Shown here piece by piece: positions 58,501 through 64,000 of a stretch of 64,000 bases of DNA. Made by a program: the position numbers and the translations under genes. Source of the stretch: Eudorina sp. 2006-703-Eu-15. Taxonomy: Eukaryota > Chlorophyta > Chlorophyceae > Chlamydomonadales > Volvocaceae. Each line of letters opens with the position of its first letter. Within the stretch, counting starts at the first letter, position 1. Where the stretch lies: the NCBI GenBank assembly GCA_003117195.1, contig BDSI01000117.1, positions 209,091 through 273,090 of the forward strand, written 5' to 3'. The notes under the pieces were generated by a model, which did no database searches, had not been told where the DNA came from, and worked only from the letters and a program-made list of their open reading frames with translations.

Positions 58501-61500
58501 CCGGATAAACACTGTCCTTGTCCAGTTGCCACGCTTGCACTTCGTTCATGCGCCATGCCCATCCTTGCCCGTTCCTTACCCGGCTCCTCCCCCCGCGGCG
58601 CTTTGCTGCCGTCGCGGCCCCGTCAGGTGGAGACGGCCACGCGCCTGGTGCACCACCGCCTGGAGCACGGCCCGCGGCCGCAGGTGGCCATCGCCCGCAC
58701 CGCCGCCGAGGTGGCCGCCGCCGCCGCCGCGCGCTGGCGCCGCCTCCGCAACGCCACCGCGGCGTCCGGCCCCGGCGCCACCGCCTGGTTGGTGCTGCTC
58801 ACCAAGCTGCGCAAACGGCTGCGGCGCGCCAAGCCGCCGCCCAGGGCGCCGCCGCCGCCGAAGGCGCCGCCGCAGGCCGGCGTCGCCGCCGCGGCGGCGT
58901 CCGCCGGCCCGCTGTCTCCCATGTCGCCGAAGCCCCGCGGCGGCCGCCGCGGCTCGGAGTGGGCGGGCAGCGGCGGCGCCGCCGCCGACGGGTCCTTCCT
59001 GCTCCGCATCAGCAACCACGGCTGCGAGCTGCTCATCACGGCACGCACGTGCAGGGAGGCCTTCCCCCGCCAGATGGCGGCGGCGATCGTGGACGCCCGG
59101 CGGCAGCCCGTGCGCTTCACGGCGCGCCTGCCCGGCGGCGCCCTGCGCGACTACGACTGCTACCTGGCCGTCACCACCTCCTTCAACTACTACTTCAACG
59201 GCGTGGGCCCGATGCTGCGGGACATGGGCCTGCAGTCCGGTTTCGTGAAGGTGTGGGTCCAGCCTGACGACAAAGTCTATGTGGAGCCGGCAACGTTGGG
59301 CGAGCCCGCTTCGGCGGCGGCGGCGTCGACGCTGTCGGGGCCGCCGCGGCTAGCGCCGTCAACGGCGGCGACGGCGACCACTGCTGGCAACGAGTGGGCG
59401 GCGGCGCCGTGGCGGAACGTCAAGTATGACAATGCGCATGCAAGGCCAAGCACGTCGAGCGCCGCCGCGGCGGCGGCGACGACGGCAGAGGCGGCGGCCG
59501 CCGCCGCGGCGGCGGCCGCCGCAGCCGCCGCCGCTGCCGGCGGTGGAGGCCTGGCCCGGCGCCCAGGGTTCCGGCCGTTGGTGTTGCGGCCGTCGACGCT
59601 GCGGGGTGACAGCATCATGCTGTCAATTGCGGCCGTGGAGGAGATCCTGGGGGGACGCGTACCTGCCCTGCCGTCAGCCGCGCCTGCCGCGCCGACGGTC
59701 TCTGCCTCGGTTCCGGCGGTGGCCCAGCAGCCCCTGTCCCAGCCACCGGCTCTGCCGCCTCACCCAGCGCAGCAGCCGCAGCAGCAGCCGCAACAGGTGT
59801 CGGCCCCGGCCATACCCGTGCGGGTGCAGTGCTGGGGCGGCATCTACCGCCCCAGCGATGCGACGCTGCGGTACTGCCCCTTCGCAGCCGGTGGGCCGGT
59901 CTGGCGGCTGTGCGACCTGCAGCCCTGGCTGCGGTACAAGGGTGCCGTGCCGGGTGACGTGCTGTACCTGGGGTCCAGACCCATTCCGGCAGTGGCGGCG
60001 GCGGCGGCGCCAAGTCAGCAGCTAGGTGGGTACGGCGGCGGCGGCGGCGTGGAGGTGCTGGTGGACCTCTCATCCCGTCGAGGTCCGCAGCTGGGCTCAC
60101 AGCCGGAGCCATCGACGTCGGCAGCCGCGGCGGCGGCAGCGGCGGCGGCGGTGGCCGCGCAGAGAGCAGCGGCCGCGGCGGCGGGGGGGGCGGCGGTGTT
60201 CCGGAAGCGAGGGCGGGAGGACGGGTCGGAGGTGGAGGGCGGCGACGAGCACGGACGTGGGTACGGGCACGGGTACATCCGCCGGGCGTATCCGCATTCC
60301 GCGCACGGTGTCGGCGGTGGCGGCGGGGACCTGCCGCCGCGGCCGCCTGTCCCGGTGCGGCGCCGCCACAGCTCCGCGGCGGCGGCGGCGGCCGCCGCCG
60401 CCGCCGCGGTGCCGCCGCCGACGCGCTTCGGCCCCTGGTGCTCCTTCACCCTGGCGAAGCACCAGCTCGCGACAGTGCACCTGGCGGCCTACCTGCCGGT
60501 ATCCGTACTGACGGAACTCCTGGGCCCTATGATGCACCCGCCGTCGGTGCAGCAGCAGCCGGAGGCGGCGCAGGTGCGGCCTGGGCGGCTGCCGTCCACC
60601 ATCCCCGTCTGGTTGACGAGGGAGGTGGAGACAGGCGACCCCGACGGCGAGGGCGAGCGCGGGGGCGTGGCCACCGTCATAGAGCCTTCCAGTGTGGATA
60701 TCCATTGGTACGTCAGCTGCAGCGCCTGGCGGATACGGCGCCTGGGGCACTGGCTGCACGAGAACGGCGCGCGGCCCGGCAGCGTGCTGGCACTACGGGT
60801 CGCCACGTGGGACCACATGCCGGATACCAACGACCACGACGACCAAACCGACAACGAACAACAGCTGGGAACTGGCGACGGCGGCGCGCAGGAGGCCGCG
60901 GGCATGCCGCGGTTCGTGGTGGTTGCGCGGCTGCAGCACGGGGATTACGGGCACAGTGGAGAGGAGGACGAGGAGGCGGTTGAAGGGGCGCAGGAAGAGG
61001 AGGAGGGGGCGCCAGGGGAGCGCGGCGGTTGGGGCGGCAGGGCCGCGGCGGGCCACGCCCGGCGGCGAGGCGCCCTGGCAGCCGGGTCACGTGCCAGGCA
61101 CCGTCCAGGAGCGGATGACGGCGGCGGCGGCGACGACGATGACAATATGTACGGCGGCGGAGGCAGCTCCGCCGACGAGTTCACGGTGCCGCAGCCCATC
61201 TCCCCAACCTTCCCGCGGCTGGGGGGCACTCCAGCCGCGGGAGAGCTGCCCGCCGGCTCGGGCGCGGATGCAGGGCGAGGCCGCGGGCGGCGCGGCCCGG
61301 GTCGTGGGCGGGGTCGTGGGCGCGTCAGCGGCTGCGGCGCGGACGCTGCCGCCGGCGGCGGCCCCAGCGGGCCCTTCTGGACGGTGCCTGCCTCGCGGGG
61401 GCCGCACCCCGGCGCCAAGCGCAAGCTGTCGGAGATCCTCGAGGGAGGGCCGCCGCGGCCGACGCCGCTGGCCCTGCTAGCCGCCGTGCGTGCGGAGCTG

Positions 61501-64000
61501 CCCTTGCCGCCGCCGGCGCTGGACGACCCCCGGCCTGATGCAGCGGCAGCTGCGGTACCGCCGCCGCAGCCGGCGGTGAAGCCGGAGCCGACGGCGGAGT
61601 CGACGGGTCCGTCGGCCACGCCGGCCGCTCCGGACGCCGCCTCCGCTGACGCGCAGGCGGGGGCAGCTGAGTCGGGGTGGGCGGTGACGGCGGCGGCGGC
61701 GGCGGATACGGAGGCTGTGCAAACGCAGCCGCGGCGTCGGGCGACGGTGAACGCCGCGGCGAAGGACAGCGGCGGCATGGCGGCGCTGGCCGCGGCCCTC
61801 CGGGATCGCTTGGCTCAAGGCCTGGGCGCCAGCCCCGACTCCGATTCCGAGTCAGTGAAGCGCTTGGAGGAGCGGCATGGGCGGCTGGTGGCGGCGTTGG
61901 ATTGCCTGGTGGGTGCCTGCTGGGAGGTATAGGACATTGGTATACATGTCCGTACTGGGTCGGGCGGGTTTCTCGCTGAACACACCCATACTGCGTTTGG
62001 GTCGGGCGGGTTGCATTTCTAAACACCCATACTGCGCCCCTGCTGTATGCTGCGCATACTGCGAAAGCAACGGTCCGATGCCTGGCTGAGGGAGCGGATT
62101 TGAAAGGAAACACCAGACCCAGGAACATAGCAGGGCTGGGTGGCGGGAAGGGGTCCGGTTGGGGCTGGGTGGTAGTAGAGGTCCAGGTCCTGATCCCCCA
62201 GCTTCTTGACCACCGGGGGCTGAGGCCTGCGTCGTTGTCGAACCTTACCTATCAACCCACCCACCTACTACCTACCTACCCACCTACCTACCAGCGCAGT
62301 TTCAAAATACCTACTAATTTCTTACACCCACCTACCTACCCACCTACGTACCTACCTACCTGTGTGGTGACGCTGTGCTGTTGCTGCTGTGTGCAGGGCG
62401 CCGCGGCCGTGGTGGCTGCGCACCGCTGGGTGGCCCTGGGGCTGCTGCCCCCCGCCCGCCTGCGCGGCGCCCTGCTGCTGCGGCTGGTGGGGGCGCCGCT
62501 GGAGGGGCTCAAGCTGCGGCTCGCGGTCGCGCAGCCGGCGAGGTGGGTGCTGCGTCGCGGGGAGGGAGGCAGAGACGGGGGCCAGGGGTGGCGTGTGGCG
62601 TTGAGGGGGCCAGAGGGGGCATCGAGGGGTCCGTTGTGTGCGGCGGGGAGCAGGGCGTGCGGGCGTCCGAGACGCCGGAAGCGGACTCCGACGAGAGGGG
62701 GATGGAAAAGAGAAGGACGGGGGGAGGCGGGGTGGGAGGTAGAGGCATACAGGCAGGCGTGGCGGGAGGGAGGGCGGGAGGGAGGGAGGGAGGAAAGGAG
62801 GGCAGGACGGGCGTTGGGAATCCGTAAGGAGGATGAAGCCGCGCTGCTGCCAGAGCAACGGACGGAGCGAAAGGACTTCAGGGTGCGCTTGCGCTGCAGC
62901 AGTTCGGGTCCCGGCGCGGAACTGACCCTACTCCCCCGTCCTTAATCTTTCGGTTCTCCCACTTTTCCCTGTTTATCACCACAACCACCACAACCATAAC
63001 GTGTGTGGAACCGTGGGGCCTTGGTCGGTGCGCCTCGCCGTTGATTCCGTTGATTCCGTTGATTGACCAAGGTTCATTCTGTCCGGGTGGTGCCCCGCAG
63101 GCCCAGGCCCGCACCGGGTGGGGCGGGTCCGCAGCCGCTGCCGCTGCCGTCGTCGCCCCGGCCCGCCACGTGGGGCGATGTGGCGGTCACGGCGCTGTTT
63201 GGGGAGCTGCTGGACAACGTCGCCGCGGCGGAGCCGGTGGGTGGTGAGGGAAGGAGGGGGGAGCAGTCGGGCAGGGGGGGCCACCAGATGCCGCGGGGGC
63301 AGTACTGCTGTCCTCGTTGATGACAAGGGGGAGGAGAGGGATTGAGGGATTCAGTGGGCAATCGCAAACCTGCGGGTGCAAGGGAATCGATGGGCAATAA
63401 TAAAGCTGCGCTGCTGCTAGAGCACGAGTCGGATCGGAGCACGGTACAGTACGTGTAGGCAACATGAGCCCTAGCTCCCAACGTTCACGATGAGAGACTC
63501 AAGTAAGGAAAACGTTATTGCTGTAATACGGTAATGCAGCGGGGGCAGGGGACAACGCGGTGACTTTTTCTCGATTCGCCGTCTTGATTGGCAGTAGAGG
63601 GGCGGGGCAACGCGGCCATGGTGGCGGTAGGCGCAGCGGCGCAGGGCGACTCAGTAACTTGAGCGAGTTGGGCCCAGGAAGGGGAGGAGGAGGAGGAGGA
63701 GGAGGAGGAGGAGGACCGTCATGAGGGGGACGAGCAGCTCCATGCCCTGACGCAGCCTTGGTGTTTGCGGGGTTTGCTGCTGTGCAGGGGCAGCTCCGGG
63801 ACATGGCGGCCTGGCTGAGCCGCCTGGCAGCGCAGGAGGGGCCGGAGGCGGCGGACAGCGAGGGCCCCGAGGTGGCGTTGCGACTGGAGGCCTCCCGGGC
63901 CTGCGGCGGCGCAGCGGCTGCGAGCCCGAGGGCGATCAGCCCGGTGCTGGCAGTCAGCGAGGCGGAGGCTGGTGTCGCCGGTGGGCCCGCGACCGGTGGG
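52884..64000 (+). CDS. Giant Ala/Gly-rich nuclear protein with GNAT-like acetyltransferase domain (3' partial)
   Basis: Ten exons, all with phases that agree: 52884-55505, 55847-55966, 56459-56499, 56772-56946, 57302-57400, 57786-58076, 58627-61926, 62397-62542, 63101-63236, 63788 to beyond the edge; about 2,380 residues are visible. The start ATG at 52884 opens METVNSAAAASQPSQPAK; an acceptor-like CTGCGACAG at 52812 leaves room for an upstream exon. Domains: possible B3-like barrel (about 322-425), Arg-Gly cluster (about 711-744), GNAT (about 875-1116), then three further barrel-like segments. The role is probably chromatin-associated acetyl transfer; this is inference. Confidence 0.75.
55847..58076 (+). 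other. GNAT-like acetyltransferase exons
   Basis: Five short exons give LDFEMLPPFSSDLSPEHKAR, IKQCVRRDCSTGV, NETCMVAGLWLTAP, VLACASLLRVNEDL, VLYHATRDGLRRCSLGRLLV and HATVVIGRGDGAKAFWTSMG. R..SLGRLLV stands in the place of the acetyl-CoA pyrophosphate loop (R/QxxGxG/A), with Ser in place of the first Gly. AKAFWTSMGFRPI is the typical last helix and strand of GNAT enzymes. The layout recalls plant IDM1-like histone acetyltransferases, but no PHD finger is seen. Confidence 0.6.
58627..61926 (+). other. Acetyltransferase gene giant exon: three further barrel-like segments
   Basis: 1,100 codons starting VETATRLVHHRLEHGPRPQV. Compact, non-repetitive islands lie in Ala/Gly/Pro-rich sequence: LLRISNHGCELLITARTCRE to VKVWVQPDDKVYVEP (58999-59285), VRVQCWGGIYRPSDATLRYC to GDVLYLGSRP (59818-59990), and WCSFTLAKHQLATVHLAAYL to GSVLALRVATW (60436-60810). 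All share a beta-rich pattern ending near a P-G-D/S-V turn, suggesting repeated barrels. A KR-type basic stretch AKRKLSEILEGG (61417-61448) could be a nuclear signal. Confidence 0.6.
62243..62361. repeat. (CTAC)n intronic tract next to an acceptor
   Basis: CCTACCTACCCACCTAC-type repeats in two blocks in the intron 61927-62396 of the acetyltransferase gene. The sense strand is pyrimidine-rich and leads to the acceptor GTGTGCAG. Confidence 0.9.
63684..63716. repeat. (GGA)n short tract, intronic
   Basis: About ten GGA/GAG units in the last visible intron (63237-63787). Confidence 0.9.

Noticed and set aside
1..64000. CRISPR arrays, bacterial operons, rRNA genes
   Set aside because: No repeat-spacer pattern, ribosome-binding sites or rRNA signature was seen; all tandem repeats lack unique spacers.

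Overview
The window looks like nuclear DNA of a volvocine green alga (Volvox, Pleodorina or Gonium relatives). Three things point that way: coding exons rich in G+C with long Ala, Gly, Gln and Pro runs, many short introns with GTGAGT/GTGCGT donors and GCAG acceptors, and large amounts of microsatellite and retroelement DNA. No bacterial operon, plastid gene, tRNA or rRNA gene was recognised.

Layout. 1-717 is a 37-bp minisatellite. About 944-9859 is a decayed non-LTR retrotransposon (endonuclease, then reverse transcriptase). It is interrupted twice by one tyrosine-recombinase retroelement family (PAT/Kangaroo/TOC1 type): a 298-bp solo copy and a 4.77-kb copy on the minus strand with split direct repeats, gag, RT, RNase H, a methyltransferase-like segment and a tyrosine recombinase. 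9860-19412 is gene-poor. It holds a broken unidentified gene, a multi-pass membrane protein ORF, a Gln-rich reading frame, a reverse transcriptase fragment with YLDD, and many microsatellites.

19413-22817 is the most unusual object. Two identical copies of a roughly 1.3-kb module flank an 811-bp segment predicted to be highly structured. Each module carries what reads as a complete minimal hammerhead ribozyme on the minus strand. Cleavage at both would release an RNA of exactly 2108 nt, as in retrozymes and Penelope-like pLTRs.

22972 to about 41239 (minus) is a many-exon receptor-type guanylyl cyclase gene with a transmembrane segment, very long low-complexity cytoplasmic parts, a PAS-like segment and an intact class III catalytic domain. 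Its introns are filled with tandem repeats. 45478-49969 (minus) is a five-exon family 90 glycosyltransferase gene encoding 479 aa. 52884 to beyond the right edge (plus) is one long gene whose exon phases all agree. It encodes a giant Ala/Gly-rich, probably nuclear protein with a GNAT acetyltransferase-like domain between possible B3-like segments and Arg-Gly/AT-hook-like clusters.

The genes do not form an operon. What links them is the repeat biology: tandem repeats sit in introns with the pyrimidine-rich strand as sense strand, and a 17-22 bp motif recurs in sense orientation in three introns of two genes.
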